Shown: positions 35,067-49,169, numbered from the stretch's first letter. The stretch: DNA of 64,000 bases from JBAOHV01 sp963714875 (GCA_963714875.1 CAVQQI010000008.1:310001-374000); one strand, 5' to 3'. Translations and numbers: made by a program. The notes: generated by a model not told the origin, from the letters alone.

Positions 35067-35096
35067 GCAGAACGCGTCAGATCTGACGCGTTCTGC
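35067..35096. terminator. 30-bp perfect palindrome between converging genes
   Basis: Perfect dyad with arms 35067-35081 and 35082-35096 (core CGTCAGATCTGACG, ending GCAGAACG/CGTTCTGC). Lies 55 bp after the HAD stop and 52 bp before the converging decarboxylase stop, so a two-way terminator is likely; as DNA it would also suit a symmetric protein site. Folds as a 13-bp stem with a 4-base loop. Confidence 0.6.
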
Positions 35097-35147
35097 AGCT
35101 GACTCCGCGCAGTGCGGGCGGTTGCGGTGCCGTCCGCCGGTCGCCGA

Positions 35148-36536
35148 TCAGGCCGGAGGAACGGACTGCTGTGTGTCCATCATGTCGGCCATGACCGCAC
35201 GGATGAACTCGTCGGCCTCCTCGGTGACGCCGCCGCTGACCCCGCCGTAGATCGCGGCGCTCCCCGCGGGTTCGTCCTTGCGTTCCACGCCGTAGGCGAC
35301 GGCCTCGGCGAGGTCGATCGCGAACTTCTCGGCCACGCCCGGCTGGGTCTGCGGCCCGGTCACGGCCATGTGGATGGCGTTCGGGTACTGCTGGCCGTTG
35401 AAGCGCCAGCCACGCAGCCGCATGAAGTCGTTCACGTGATAGATGTCGAACACGTCGGAGGTGAAGCTGAAGCAGAACGTCGGCGAGCCGATGATGCGCA
35501 GCTCGGGATGTGACCGCACCGCCTCCTGCATGGTCGCTGCGGTGGAGAAGATCGCGTCGGCCTTGGCCAGGTAGCCGTCGCGGCCCATGGCAACCATCGA
35601 CGCCCACGTCGCGGCGAGCAGTCCGAGCGAGCGTGAGCCGTCCATGCCGGGGGAGCAGTACTTCCCGCCGGTCCAGTCGGTCAGGTAGAAGTACTGCGAG
35701 TTGCGCAGCGCCTTGTCCCGCATCGCCAGCACCGAGGAGCCCTTCAGGCCGTAGCCGTACTTGTGGGTGTCCGCGCTGATGCTGGTGACGCCCGGTACGC
35801 GGAAGTCGAACAGCGGGATGTCGTAACCGAGCTCACGGCCCCAGGGCAGGATGAACCCACCCAGACAGCCGTCGACGTGCAGGCCGACGCCACGCGACAG
35901 CGCCAGGTCGCCCAGCTCCTCGATCGGGTCGATGGTGCCGTAGCCGTAGTTGCACGCAGAACCGATGATGGCGATCGTGTTCGTGTCGATCAGGGCCGCC
36001 ATGTCCTCGACCACGACGGTGGCTGTGTCGGGGTCGATCGGGGCGACCCGCAACTCGATCCCGAACAGGTGGCACGCCTTGTCGAACGCCGGGTGCGCGG
36101 TCTCGGGCTTGACCACGTTGGGGTGCATGATCCCGCGCTCGTCGCGTGCCAGCTCCCGGTAGGCGAGCATCGCGTGGGTGATCGACCCGGTGCCGCCGCT
36201 GGTGACGATGCCGACGGGCGTCGACTCGGTGACGGCATCTGCGTGGAGCATGTCCAGGGTCATGGCGATGATCTCACCCTCGAACTTCGTGCCGCTCGGG
36301 CACACATCGCGCTGCAGGGCGTTGACGTGGCCGAACAACGCGAAGGCGTCGCTCACGTAGTCGTAGTGCTCGTGGTCACCGCAGTAGTACGAGCCCGAGA
36401 TCTGGCCCGACTCCCAGGTGCTGTCCTCTTCGGTGGCGATCTCGCGCAGCTCGTCGAGCACCTCTTTCGGGTCCCGGCCGTGTTCGGGCATGGTGCGGTT
36501 GACCGGGAAGCGCTCGGAGTACGGATAGTCGCTCAT
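35148..36536 (-). CDS. PLP-dependent decarboxylase/lyase, sphingosine-1-phosphate-lyase-like
   Basis: 462 residues from ATG 36536. Group II decarboxylase fold: TSGGTGSITHAMLAYRELAR (PLP-phosphate loop), HVDGCLGGFILPWGRELGYD (Asp222 pairs with the PLP nitrogen), FDFRVPGVTSISADTHKYGY with Lys259 as Schiff-base lysine, and GLKGSSVLAMRD. The DACLGGF/FDFRVxGVTSISADTHKYGxxxKGSS pattern is the signature of S1P lyase rather than glutamate decarboxylase. Such enzymes cleave a phosphorylated amino alcohol into an aldehyde and phosphoethanolamine. Its start overlaps the FGGY kinase stop (ATGA), so the two are co-translated. No transmembrane helix precedes it, unlike eukaryotic SPL. Confidence 0.82.
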   Translation of the reverse strand: MSDYPYSERFPVNRTMPEHGRDPKEVLDELREIATEEDSTWESGQISGSYYCGDHEHYDYVSDAFALFGHVNALQRDVCPSGTKFEGEIIAMTLDMLHADAVTESTPVGIVTSGGTGSITHAMLAYRELARDERGIMHPNVVKPETAHPAFDKACHLFGIELRVAPIDPDTATVVVEDMAALIDTNTIAIIGSACNYGYGTIDPIEELGDLALSRGVGLHVDGCLGGFILPWGRELGYDIPLFDFRVPGVTSISADTHKYGYGLKGSSVLAMRDKALRNSQYFYLTDWTGGKYCSPGMDGSRSLGLLAATWASMVAMGRDGYLAKADAIFSTAATMQEAVRSHPELRIIGSPTFCFSFTSDVFDIYHVNDFMRLRGWRFNGQQYPNAIHMAVTGPQTQPGVAEKFAIDLAEAVAYGVERKDEPAGSAAIYGGVSGGVTEEADEFIRAVMADMMDTQQSVPPA

Positions 36537-38048
36537 GACCCCAGATCCTGACAGATCGGGACGTTCGCCGAGAAGGCGGCTTCGAAGATCGGCTGGAGTC
36601 GGTCGTGCACCGCCGCGGCATCGCCGTCCGGCTCGAAACGGACCGCGATGGGTGAGATGTCGGCGGCCGGATCGCGACCGATGCTGCGGGCCGACCGCGA
36701 CCGAGCCCACTGCGCGGGCTGCGGCCAGCTCGGGGCGGTCAGGGACCGCCACCGCCACTCCCAGCACGTCGGCCAGGACCTGGGCGACCCCGTGGCTGCG
36801 GGCCGCCCCGCCGCCGAACACCACTTCTGTGGCTTCGGTTCCACAGAGCTCGCGCACCGGGGGAGCCAGCCACCGCAGGTTGCGGGCGACCCCCTCGACC
36901 GTGGCTCGTAGCAGGTCGGAACGTTCGGTGGTCAGGGTCATCCCGACGAAGCCCCCGCGCATCGCGGTCGACGACGACGGCGACATCGACCCCGCGAGCC
37001 ATGGCAGGAACAGCAGTCCGCCCGCTCCCGGCGGAGAGGCGGAGAGCGCGGCGTCGAGCTCGGCGAACTGCTGGGTCGTCGTGGCGGCAGCGGGGGAGAG
37101 CACGTGCAATGCCCGCTCGACGGCCCGCCCCGCGATCCCGTTCTCGGCCATGACGATGAACCTCCCCGGCAGCGGCGCCGGCATCGAGAGGATCTCGTGG
37201 TCCAGGTCCACTCCGGCCGACGGCATGGACTGGATGAGCACGGCGGTCGTGCCGACCATCAGCCCCTGACGGTCCGGTCGTGCCAGGGCGCCGGTGGCGA
37301 AGGCGCCGGCCTGGGTGTCGTTCATGCCGGCGCGCACCAGCACCCCCGGCGGAAGGCCCAGCGCAGCTGCCACGTCGGGCAGCACCTCGCCCACGACGCC
37401 GTCGATGTCGATCAGCGCCGGCAACCGGTCGGCGTCGACCCCCGACATGGCGAGCAGCTCGTCGTCGTAGGAGGTGACCCCGGCGGTGCGGTTGTCGCAC
37501 AGCTGGCTGGCGAACATCGTGCACTGCGTTGCAGCCACGACACCGGTGAGGCGCAGGTTCACCAGGTCCATCACCTCGAGGTACGCAGCGGCGGCCGCGT
37601 GCACGTCGGGGTGGTCGATCTGGAAGTGGAGCAGGTGTGACAACGACAGTCCGCCGCCGATCGGGGGGATGCCGTGGCGCTCGACCCAGATCTCGAACGC
37701 CTCGGGGTGACGTTCCAGGATCGCCCAGCAGGCATCGGCCCCGCGGGTGTCGAGGTACATCTTGAGCGGTGCGACGGCTCGGCCGGTGGCGTCGACGGGA
37801 ACGATCGAGGAGTACTGGCTGCACACCCCGATGGTGCCGACCTGCGCCGCTGCGTCGGGGTCGGCCGTGGTGGTGGCGCGCACGGCCTCGACCACCGCGG
37901 TCCAGATCGCCTCGGGGTCCTGGGTGGCGGAGTCGCCGTCGTGCCGGGTGATCAGCGGACGGCTGGCATCGGCCGCGACGTTGCCGTCGCCATCGACCAG
38001 GGCGACCTTCACGTTGGTGGAACCGACGTCGATGCCGAGTGCGTGCAT
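36533..38048 (-). CDS. FGGY-family carbohydrate kinase, one frame break
   Basis: From ATG 38048: MHALGIDVGSTNVKVALVDG (phosphate 1 motif), GTIGVCSQYSSIVPVDATGR, YLEVMDLVNLRLTGVVAATQ, VRAGMNDTQAGAFATGALAR, LMVGTTAVLIQSM and GGLLFLPWLAGSMSPSSSTA. The adenosine motif is VVFGGGAARSHGVAQVLADV. The frame breaks at ~36690-36700; dropping one base gives ...AARAVGSVA joined to SARSIGRDPAADISPIAVRF and runs to CQDLGS. Length is 3n+1, ~504 residues, as usual for xylulokinase/glycerol-kinase relatives. Substrate cannot be told. Coupled to an S1P-lyase-like enzyme, which is unusual for a sugar kinase. Confidence 0.78.
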
Positions 38049-38133
38049 CGACGCACGGTACGCCCCGAGATCGCACGGGGCGGCGACAGCGTTCGGTCGC
38101 CGCTGGCATGCTCCGGTGCGATAGACCACGTGG

Positions 38134-39204
38134 ATGGCATGGGATCTGCTCGTCGACCGTGGTGACCTGGCCCGCACACATCTCGTGGAGGTGTCCGAGC
38201 CGGAGCTGTCCGAGGGCCAGGCGCTGCTGCGGGTGGACCGTGTCGGCATGACGGCCAACAACGTCACCTACGCCGTGTTCGGCGATGCGATGCGCTACTG
38301 GGACTTCTTCCCCGCGCCCGCGCTGTCCGGGGCGCCGCAGGGTCGGGTGCCGTTGTGGGGTTTCGCCGAGGTCGAGCGGAGCACGACACCTGGGGTCGAG
38401 GAGGGCACGCGGCTCTACGGCTACCTCCCGACGAGCAGTCACCTGCTGGTGACGCCGGCCAAGGTCGACGCCAAGGGGTTCCGTGATGCCAGCCCCCACC
38501 GTCAGCATCTGCCATCGCCCTACAACGGGCTGACGACGACGGCGGGCGACCCGGCCTACTCCGCCGAGCTGGAGGATCTGCAGGTGCTCTACCGCCCGCT
38601 GTTCATGACCAGCTTCATGCTGGCCGATCACCTCCTCGACCACGACTGCTTCGGCGCCGGGACCGTGGTGATCAGCAGTGCCTCGTCGAAGACGTCCTAC
38701 GGCACGGCGTTCCTGTTGGACGGGGTGCACCGCGTGGGTCTGACCAGCGAGGCCAACCGGGCCTTCACCGAGTCCCTCGGCTGCTACGACGAAGTGCGGA
38801 CCTACGGCGAGGTGCAGGACCTGGAAGCGGGCCCGGCGGTCTACGTCGACGTCGCGGGCGACGCGGCGCTGCGCCGGCGGGTGCACGAGCGGCTCGCGCC
38901 CGTGCACTCTGCGGTGGTGGGCGCAGCGCACCATGACGCCGCGCCGGACCTGGACGACGGCGACCTGCCCGGCGGTGCACCGACCTTCTTCTTCGCCCCC
39001 GACCAGATGCGCAAGCGGTACGAGGACTGGGGTCCCGACGGGGTCGAGCAGCGCCATGCCGAGGCGTGGGCGAGGTTCGCTCCCGTGGTGGCCGGCTGGG
39101 TCGACGTGACGGTCGGGCACGGCCCCGAGGGCCTGCGCGCCGCGTGGCTCGAGACGCTGGCGGGCGCGACACCGCCTCGAACCGGGCACGTGACAGCGCT
39201 CTGA
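38134..39204 (+). CDS. DUF2855 family protein
   Basis: 356 residues. MDR-like elements: EGQALLRVDRVGMTANNVTY near the start, then VPLWGFAEVERSTTPGVEEG and LYGYLPTSSHLLVTPAKVDA. A Rossmann-like core follows with GTVVISSASSKTSYGTAFLL and a PAVYVDVAGDAALRRRVHER strand; C-terminal GAPTFFFAPDQMRKRYEDWG. This matches the DUF2855 family, whose function is unknown; the fold suggests a zinc-less alcohol-dehydrogenase relative. Divergent (85 bp) from the FGGY kinase. It sits where rplK-rplA would be expected, directly upstream of the L10 leader. Confidence 0.8.
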   Translation: MAWDLLVDRGDLARTHLVEVSEPELSEGQALLRVDRVGMTANNVTYAVFGDAMRYWDFFPAPALSGAPQGRVPLWGFAEVERSTTPGVEEGTRLYGYLPTSSHLLVTPAKVDAKGFRDASPHRQHLPSPYNGLTTTAGDPAYSAELEDLQVLYRPLFMTSFMLADHLLDHDCFGAGTVVISSASSKTSYGTAFLLDGVHRVGLTSEANRAFTESLGCYDEVRTYGEVQDLEAGPAVYVDVAGDAALRRRVHERLAPVHSAVVGAAHHDAAPDLDDGDLPGGAPTFFFAPDQMRKRYEDWGPDGVEQRHAEAWARFAPVVAGWVDVTVGHGPEGLRAAWLETLAGATPPRTGHVTAL

Positions 39205-39254
39205 ACCGGCACCGTTGGGCGAACCGTGTGGCGATGCTGGATCGGCGCGTCTAG

Positions 39255-39465
39255 CCTCCGGCGTTCAACACAACCGAGGATCTTGCTTCGCCCAAGACCC
39301 CATGGTGATCACGACGCCGGTGTTCGCACCGGCCGAGTGGATGAAAGAGCACCTGATGCTCGCCTGGGTAGGTGGACACCCCAGACACCCGACCGTTGCG
39401 GTCGAGCGATGGGCGTCCGCTCACAGCGACGCCCGATGCTCCCGAACACACGGAAGGAGGTGTCA
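39255..39465 (+). ncRNA. L10 leader RNA (rplJ-rplL autoregulatory 5' region)
   Basis: The 261 bp before rplJ hold no gene. They show a string of hairpins: a 7-bp stem capped by TTCG at 39316-39333, GAGCA/TGCTC at 39347-39361 preceded by GGATGAAA, GACCG/CGGTC at ~39397-39409, and GGGCGTC/GACGCCC nearer the gene. Stacked hairpins with the GGATGAAAGAGCACC segment resemble the L10(L12) binding leader, through which excess L10-L12 complex represses its own translation. A weak promoter candidate is TGGCGA (39229) with TAGCCT (39252), 17 bp apart. Strong ribosome site GGAAGGAGG follows. Confidence 0.6.
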
Positions 39466-40245
39466 ATGGAGAACCCAAGGTCGGACAAGGTGGCCGTGGT
39501 CGACGAGGTCCGGGAGAAGTTCCGGTCCGCAGACGCTGCGCTGTTCACCGAGTACCGGGGACTGACCGTCCGTGACCTGGCCGAGCTGCGCGCTGCGATG
39601 CGCGAGGCAGGCGGCGAGTACCGCGTGTACAAGAACACGCTCGTACGACTCGCCGTCGCCGAACTCGAACTGGATCTGGCCGACGAGCTCGTCGGCCCGA
39701 CGGCGATCGCGTTCGTCGGGCAGAAGCCCGACGGGACGCCGGGCGACCCCGTCATGGTCGCCAAGGCGCTCAGCGCGTTCGCGAAGTCACATCCCCACCT
39801 GGTCATCAAGGGTGGTCTGTTGGACACCACGGTGCTCGACGCTGACGGTGCGAAGGCACTGGCATCCGTTGCGCCCCGCGAGGAGTTGCTCGCCCGCTTC
39901 GCAGGCGGGTTGGCTGCGCCGATGCGCGACATGGCAGCGCTGTTGCAGGCACTGCCGCTCAACTTCGCCTACGCACTGCAGGCCCTCATCGAGGACGGCG
40001 GCGCCGCCGGCGAGAACGACGCGCCCGCTCCAGCTGCCGAGGCCCCGACTGACGAGGCGCCCGCCGACGAAGCGACAGCTTCGGATGCGGCGACCACCGA
40101 TGACACCACTGCGGACGACGCTGCCCCCGAGGACAGCGCCCCCGCCGAGGCGGCACCCGATGCCGCCACCGATGCTGCGGACGACGCAGCCACCGAATCC
40201 ACCGCAGAAACAGACGACGCAGCAGATGCTGCCACCGAGGAGTGA
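39466..40245 (+). CDS. rplJ: 50S ribosomal protein L10, with long acidic tail
   Basis: 259 residues from ATG 39466, ribosome site GGAAGGAGG 6 bp upstream. The first ~178 residues are standard L10 ([49 protein letters not shown], then LKVIKGG-like [10 protein letters not shown]). It anchors the L7/L12 stalk. Residues ~180-259 are an extra tail of Ala, Asp, Glu, Thr and Pro, unlike the usual ~165-175-residue proteins. The tail is in frame with no break, so it is probably real. Followed by rplL 5 bp later. Confidence 0.96.
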   Translation: MENPRSDKVAVVDEVREKFRSADAALFTEYRGLTVRDLAELRAAMREAGGEYRVYKNTLVRLAVAELELDLADELVGPTAIAFVGQKPDGTPGDPVMVAKALSAFAKSHPHLVIKGGLLDTTVLDADGAKALASVAPREELLARFAGGLAAPMRDMAALLQALPLNFAYALQALIEDGGAAGENDAPAPAAEAPTDEAPADEATASDAATTDDTTADDAAPEDSAPAEAAPDAATDAADDAATESTAETDDAADAATEE

Positions 40246-40250
40246 CCACC

Positions 40251-40634
40251 ATGGCAACCACTGAAGAGATCCTTGATTCCATCGCATCCCTGACCGTGCT
40301 GGAGCTCTCCGAGCTCCTGAGCGCGTTCGAGGAGCGCTTCGGCGTGACCGCAGCGGCCCCCGTGGCCGTCGCAGCCGCAGCTCCCGCTGGCGGCGGCGGC
40401 GCAGCCGAGGAGGCCGAGGAGAAGACGTCCTTCGACGTCGTGCTCACCGAGGCCGGTGGCAAGAAGATCGGCGTCATCAAGGAGGTGCGCGGACTCACCA
40501 GCCTGGGGCTGAAGGAGGCCAAGGACCTCGTCGAGTCTGCCCCCAAGGCAGTGCTCGAGGGCGTCTCCAAGGACGAGGCGGACAAGGCCAAGGAGGCGCT
40601 CGAGGGCGCCGGCGCCACCGTCGAGATCAAGTGA
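40251..40634 (+). CDS. rplL: 50S ribosomal protein L7/L12
   Basis: 127 residues from ATG 40251 with GAGGAG upstream. N-terminal dimer/anchor part ([26 protein letters not shown]), a flexible Ala/Gly hinge (~36-58), and the C-terminal factor-binding domain ([31 protein letters not shown] in the form [12 protein letters not shown]). Recruits elongation factors to the ribosome. A 20-bp palindrome overlaps its stop codon and a terminator hairpin follows. Confidence 0.97.
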   Translation: MATTEEILDSIASLTVLELSELLSAFEERFGVTAAAPVAVAAAAPAGGGGAAEEAEEKTSFDVVLTEAGGKKIGVIKEVRGLTSLGLKEAKDLVESAPKAVLEGVSKDEADKAKEALEGAGATVEIK

Positions 40635-40650
40635 GCCGGCGCCGGCTCAC
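40631..40650. repeat. 20-bp perfect palindrome across the rplL stop codon
   Basis: GTGAGCCGGCGCCGGCTCAC; the TGA stop is inside its left arm. Together with the hairpin 22 bp downstream it may strengthen termination, attenuation or mRNA protection after rplL. Confidence 0.6.
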
Positions 40651-40672
40651 CTGCCGGCGCTGATCGAAGTAC

Positions 40673-40705
40673 CCGGAGGGGAGCCGTTCATCGGCTCCCC
40701 TCCGG
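40673..40705 (+). terminator. rplL terminator/attenuator
   Basis: Perfect 14-bp stem (40673-40686 with 40692-40705) around TTCAT, starting 38 bp after the rplL stop. Placed between rplL and rpoB, where bacteria often attenuate transcription to set the ratio of ribosomal protein to polymerase. No T-run. Confidence 0.75.
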
Positions 40706-40841
40706 CGCGTCCGGGGTGACTCCGGGCACGGGATCCTTGACCCGCGAGGGCTGACTTCGTACGCTCTGCGGGCACATCGGGGCCCGAAGGTCACCGGACC
40801 GAGCGAACTGCGGGCCAGCACGGCCGTCACCGCTGCGTGTC

Positions 40842-40870
40842 TTGACGCTGCGGGGGCCGACGCGTATGGT
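40842..40870 (+). promoter_or_regulatory. rpoB-rpoC promoter
   Basis: TTGACG at 40842-40847, a 17-bp spacer, and TATGGT at 40865-40870: a good primary-sigma promoter. Transcription would start near 40877 and leave a leader of ~105 nt before the TTG start of rpoB. The remainder of the 346-bp gap after rplL (40635-40980) holds the palindrome, the terminator and no visible gene. Confidence 0.75.
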
Positions 40871-40980
40871 GATCGGTTGCCGTGCCCTGCCGTTCGTCCT
40901 CCTCCCACGTCTTTCGTCGGAGTCCAGCGCGCTCGGGGCCAGGCGATCGCCCACCCACCAGCGTTCACGAGGAGTGATCC

Positions 40981-43900
40981 TTGTCCTCTCGCGTCTCCAT
41001 CCGGGACCGTTATTCCTTCGCGAACCTCGAAGAGGTTCTCGAACTCCCGGATCTCATCGCCATCCAACGTGAGTCCTTCACATGGTTCGTCGAGCAAGGT
41101 CTCGCCGATGCATTCAGGGACATCTCGCCGATCAAGGACTTCACCGAGACCCTGAGCCTCGAGCTGGAGTTCGACCCCTTCGACGAGGATCTCCGGCCAC
41201 CGCCGAAGTTCACCGTCGAGGAGTGCCGCGAAAAGGACATGACCTATTCGGCACCGATCTTCGCCCGCGCCCGTTTCATGAACGCGGCCACCGGCGAGAT
41301 CAAGGAGCAGACGGTCTTCATGGGTGACTTCCCCATGATGACCGACAAGGGCACCTTCATCATCAACGGCACCGAGCGTGTCGTGGTGTCCCAGCTGGTC
41401 CGCTCGCCGGGCGTCATCTTCCAGCCGGGCGAGCGCTTCCGCCTGCGCAACCTCTCCAAGCACCAGCTGGTCACGGGCACCATCCACCCGTACCGCGGTG
41501 AGTGGATCGAGTTCGACGTCGAGCAGAAGCCCGGCAAGGACCCGACCGCCGGCACGCGCGTCGCCCGCAAGCGCCGCCTCTCGCTGTTCACGCTGCTGCG
41601 GGCGCTGGGCTACGACGAGGAGAACTTCCCCGGGTTCCTCGATGCCTTCGTGCGCCACTTCGACTTCCTGGACGGCCAGTGGGAGAAGGACCGCGAGCTG
41701 GTCGTCACCCAGGAGGAGGCGCTGATCGAGATCTACAAGCGTGCTCGTCCGGGAGAGCCCGCCACGCCCGACTCGGCGCGCAACTACTTCAACAACGCCT
41801 TCTTCGAACCTCGCCGCTACGACCTCAGCCGGGTTGGTCGCTACAAGCTGAACCGCAAGCTCGGCCCCGAGATCGAGCGCCTCCAGGAGCTGTTCCCCCA
41901 GCTCGCCGGTCAGCTCGACGTGCCCGAGGTCGACCAGCCGGTGCTGAGCCGGTGCGAGGTCCTCGCGTCGACGACCTACCTGCTCAACCTGGCAGCGGGA
42001 ACCCACGGCTACCGGCTCGACGATCAGGACCACTTCGCCAACCGCCGCATCCGCAGCGTCGGCGAGCTGATCCAGAACCAGGTCCGCATCGGCTTGTCCC
42101 GCATGGAGCGGGTCGTGCGCGAGCGCATGACCACCCAGGACGTCGAGGCGATCACTCCGACCACCCTGATCAACATCCGACCGGTGGTCGCGGCGATCAA
42201 GGAGTTCTTCGGAACCTCCCAGCTGAGCCAGTTCATGGACCAGGTCAACCCGCTGTCCGGGCTGACCCACCGTCGTCGGCTCTCGGCGCTGGGCCCTGGC
42301 GGCCTCTCGCGTGAGCGGGCGGGCTTCGAGGTGCGCGACGTGCACTTCAGCCACTACGGGCGCATGTGTCCCATCGAGACCCCGGAAGGTCCGAACATCG
42401 GACTGATCGGTGCGCTGTCCACCTTCGGCCGTGTCAACGAGTTCGGCTTCATCGAGACGCCCTACCGCAAGGTCGTCAACGGCAGGGTCACCGACGAGAT
42501 CCTCTACCTCCCCGCCGATGAGGAGGAGGAGTACATCGTCGCCCAGGCGAACACGCCGGTGAACCCCGACGGCACCTTCCGCGCCGACCGGGTGCTCGTG
42601 CGCCGCTCGCCCCAGGCGGCCAGCCTGTCGGACCTCCGCCTCCAGTTGGAGCGCGACGAGTTCCTGGGTGCCACGACCGAGATCTCCTCGGTGACCCCCG
42701 ACGAGGTCCAGCTGATGGACGTCTCGCCGAAGCAGATCGTGTCGGTCGCCGCAGCGCTCATCCCGTTCCTGGAGCACGACGACGCCAACCGTGCACTCAT
42801 GGGCGCCAACATGCAGCGCCAGGCGGTGCCGCTGCTGCGTGCCGAGGCTCCGTTCATCGGCACCGGCATCGAGAGCCGTGCGGCTCGCGACGCCGCCGAC
42901 ATGGTGCTCGCCGAGGAGGACGGGACCATCGTCGAGGTCGACGGCTCGAAGATCATCGTGGACTACAAGAAGTCCGGGAAGCGCACCTATCGGCTCCACA
43001 AGTTCGAGCGCTCCAACCAGGACACGTGCATCAACCAGAAGCCGCGTGTCGTCGCCGGCGAGAAGGTCAGGGCCGGCGCCGTGCTGGCCGAGGGCCCCTC
43101 GACCGACAACGGTGAGCTGGCGCTGGGCAAGAACCTGCTCGTGGCCTTCATGCCGTGGGAGGGCTACAACTTCGAGGACGCGATCATCCTGAACGAGCGC
43201 CTGGTGCGTGACGACGTCATGACGTCGATCCACATCAAGGAGCACGAGGTCGACGCCCGTGACACCAAGCTGGGCCCGGAGGAGATCACCCGGGACATCC
43301 CCAACCTGTCCGAGGAGATCCTCGCCGACCTCGATGACCGCGGCATCATCCGTGTCGGCGCCGAGGTCAGCCCCGGCGACGTGCTCGTGGGCAAGGTCAC
43401 GCCCAAGGGCGAGACCGAGCTCACCCCCGAGGAGCGCCTGCTGCGCGCCATCTTCGGTGAGAAGGCCCGTGAGGTCCGTGACACCTCGCTGAAGGTGCCC
43501 CACGGCGAGACCGGCAAGGTCATCGACGTCAAGGTGTTCAGCCGCGACGACGACCACGAGCTGCCGCCCGGCGTCAACCAGCTGGTGCGCGTCTACGTCG
43601 GCCAGAAGCGCAAGATCTCCGTCGGCGACAAGCTCGCCGGCCGCCACGGCAACAAGGGCGTCATCAGCCGCATCCTGCCGTCCGAGGACATGCCCTTCAT
43701 GGCCGACGGCACGCCGGTCGACATCATCTTGAACCCGCTCGGCGTCCCGTCCCGCATGAACGTCGGACAGGTCCTCGAGACGCACCTGGGCTACGCCGCC
43801 CGCTGGGGCTGGACCGACGGCGACCGTGAGGTGGGCGAGAACCCCGTCAGCGGCACCGAGACCAAGACCCGGCCGACCACCAAGCCGGCGACACTCGTCG

Positions 43901-44568
43901 CCACGCCGGTGTTCGATGGCGCGAAGTGGGACGAGACCGAGATGGCGGGCAAGCACCCGACCATCAAGAAGATCTTCGAGAACCTGCACCCCGAGGCCGC
44001 CGACGGCAGCCGGATGATCGGCACCGACGGCAAGGTCACCCTGTACAACGGGCGCACCGGCGAGCCGTACGACAACCCGATCACGGTCGGGTACAAGTAC
44101 ATCCTGAAGCTGGCCCACCTGGTCGACGACAAGATCCACGCCCGGTCCACCGGCCCGTACTCGATGATCACCCAGCAGCCGTTGGGCGGTAAGGCGCAGT
44201 TCGGCGGACAGCGCTTCGGTGAGATGGAGGTCTGGGCACTCGAGGCCTACGGCGCCGCCTACTGCCTGCAGGAGCTGCTCACCATCAAGTCCGACGACAC
44301 CCTCGGCCGCGTCAAGGTCTACGAGGCGATCGTCAAGGGCGAGAACATCCCCGAGCCCGGCATCCCCGAGTCCTTCAAGGTGCTCATCAAGGAGATGCAG
44401 GCGCTCTGCTTGAACGTCGAGGTCCTCTCCCGCACCGGTGAGGAGATCAAGATGCGAGAGCTCGACGAGGACTTCTTCCGAGCAGCAGAAGAGCTCGGTA
44501 TCGACCTGTCCCGTCCCGAACGAGGAACCGATGAAGACGACGCTCGCCGCCAGGCAGAGCGTCGCTGA
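40981..44568 (+). CDS. rpoB: DNA-directed RNA polymerase subunit beta
   Basis: 1195 residues from TTG 40981 (GAGGAG upstream). Domains follow in order: [20 protein letters not shown], the [12 protein letters not shown] rifampicin pocket, [58 protein letters not shown] (active-site region) and [20 protein letters not shown] near the C-terminus. Forms the catalytic core with beta'. In the rifampicin pocket the residue matching E. coli Asn518 is Val (MDQVNPLSG); the Asp516, His526 and Ser531 equivalents are retained. Followed 14 bp later by rpoC. Confidence 0.98.
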   Translation: MSSRVSIRDRYSFANLEEVLELPDLIAIQRESFTWFVEQGLADAFRDISPIKDFTETLSLELEFDPFDEDLRPPPKFTVEECREKDMTYSAPIFARARFMNAATGEIKEQTVFMGDFPMMTDKGTFIINGTERVVVSQLVRSPGVIFQPGERFRLRNLSKHQLVTGTIHPYRGEWIEFDVEQKPGKDPTAGTRVARKRRLSLFTLLRALGYDEENFPGFLDAFVRHFDFLDGQWEKDRELVVTQEEALIEIYKRARPGEPATPDSARNYFNNAFFEPRRYDLSRVGRYKLNRKLGPEIERLQELFPQLAGQLDVPEVDQPVLSRCEVLASTTYLLNLAAGTHGYRLDDQDHFANRRIRSVGELIQNQVRIGLSRMERVVRERMTTQDVEAITPTTLINIRPVVAAIKEFFGTSQLSQFMDQVNPLSGLTHRRRLSALGPGGLSRERAGFEVRDVHFSHYGRMCPIETPEGPNIGLIGALSTFGRVNEFGFIETPYRKVVNGRVTDEILYLPADEEEEYIVAQANTPVNPDGTFRADRVLVRRSPQAASLSDLRLQLERDEFLGATTEISSVTPDEVQLMDVSPKQIVSVAAALIPFLEHDDANRALMGANMQRQAVPLLRAEAPFIGTGIESRAARDAADMVLAEEDGTIVEVDGSKIIVDYKKSGKRTYRLHKFERSNQDTCINQKPRVVAGEKVRAGAVLAEGPSTDNGELALGKNLLVAFMPWEGYNFEDAIILNERLVRDDVMTSIHIKEHEVDARDTKLGPEEITRDIPNLSEEILADLDDRGIIRVGAEVSPGDVLVGKVTPKGETELTPEERLLRAIFGEKAREVRDTSLKVPHGETGKVIDVKVFSRDDDHELPPGVNQLVRVYVGQKRKISVGDKLAGRHGNKGVISRILPSEDMPFMADGTPVDIILNPLGVPSRMNVGQVLETHLGYAARWGWTDGDREVGENPVSGTETKTRPTTKPATLVATPVFDGAKWDETEMAGKHPTIKKIFENLHPEAADGSRMIGTDGKVTLYNGRTGEPYDNPITVGYKYILKLAHLVDDKIHARSTGPYSMITQQPLGGKAQFGGQRFGEMEVWALEAYGAAYCLQELLTIKSDDTLGRVKVYEAIVKGENIPEPGIPESFKVLIKEMQALCLNVEVLSRTGEEIKMRELDEDFFRAAEELGIDLSRPERGTDEDDARRQAERR

Positions 44569-44582
44569 GAGAGGCACGAAGC

Positions 44583-48548
<3,966 letters not shown>

Positions 48549-48603
48549 GTTCACCCATGCGGTCCACCAGCAGGCCTCGGCCCGTCCGGACCGCAGCACC
48601 GAC

Positions 48604-48638
48604 GTGACTCGGGCGGGCCGACGGCCCGCCCGAGTCAC
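48604..48638 (+). terminator. rpoBC terminator
   Basis: Perfect 16-bp stem (48604-48619 with 48623-48638) with loop GAC, 55 bp after the rpoC stop; very strong and GC-only in its centre (CGGGCGGGCC/GGCCCGCCCG). Confidence 0.85.
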
Positions 48639-48651
48639 GCAGCACGCCTGT

Positions 48652-48681
48652 TTGCCTGCCACGACTGGCCGGCCGTAGGAT
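48652..48681 (+). promoter_or_regulatory. rpsL (str operon) promoter candidate
   Basis: TTGCCT at 48652-48657, 18-bp spacer, TAGGAT at 48676-48681, 13 bp after the rpoC terminator. Leader to rpsL would be ~110 nt. Confidence 0.55.
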
Positions 48682-48796
48682 GACTCCTCGGCCAGTGGCT
48701 GCGTTCGTTCGCGCCGCACGCTCACGAGACCAACGGGTCCGACGTGACCGGGTCCGCCCCGTTTCCCCGAGACAGAGAAGTACAAGAGGTTCCACC

Positions 48797-49168
48797 GTGC
48801 CCACGATCGAGCAGCTGGTCCGCAAGGGCCGCCAGAGCAAGCGCCGCAAGGAGTCCACGCCGGCGCTCAAGGGCGCGCCCCAGCGACGCGGGACCTGCAC
48901 CCGCGTCTTCACGACCACGCCCAAGAAGCCCAACTCGGCGCTTCGCAAGGTGGCCCGTGTCCGGTTGTCCAGCGGCATCGAGGTCACCGCCTACATCCCG
49001 GGAGAGGACCACAACCTCCAGGAGCACAGCATCGTGCTGGTGCGCGGCGGGCGTGTGAAGGACCTGCCCGGTGTCCGCTACAAGATCATCCGCGGCACCC
49101 TCGACACCTCCGGTGTGCGTGGCCGCAAGCAGGCGCGCTCCCGCTACGGCGCCAAGAAGGAGTCCTGA
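48797..49168 (+). CDS. rpsL: 30S ribosomal protein S12
   Basis: 123 residues from GTG 48797 (AGAGG upstream). [20 protein letters not shown], then [20 protein letters not shown] with the streptomycin-related Lys in TPKKPNS, and [18 protein letters not shown] with the second such Lys. Part of the decoding site. The loop usually GEGHNLQEHS reads [10 protein letters not shown]. First gene of rpsL-rpsG-fusA-tuf. Confidence 0.97.
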   Translation: MPTIEQLVRKGRQSKRRKESTPALKGAPQRRGTCTRVFTTTPKKPNSALRKVARVRLSSGIEVTAYIPGEDHNLQEHSIVLVRGGRVKDLPGVRYKIIRGTLDTSGVRGRKQARSRYGAKKES

Positions 49169-49169
49169 C

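Noticed and set aside
35148..38267. One 1039-codon kinase-decarboxylase fusion
   Set aside because: Caused by the extra base near 36695. The repaired kinase ends at 36533 and overlaps the decarboxylase start by 4 bp.
39205..39465. A tRNA gene before rplJ
   Set aside because: Hairpins do not form a cloverleaf, and no anticodon or T-arm is seen; the L10 leader fits better.
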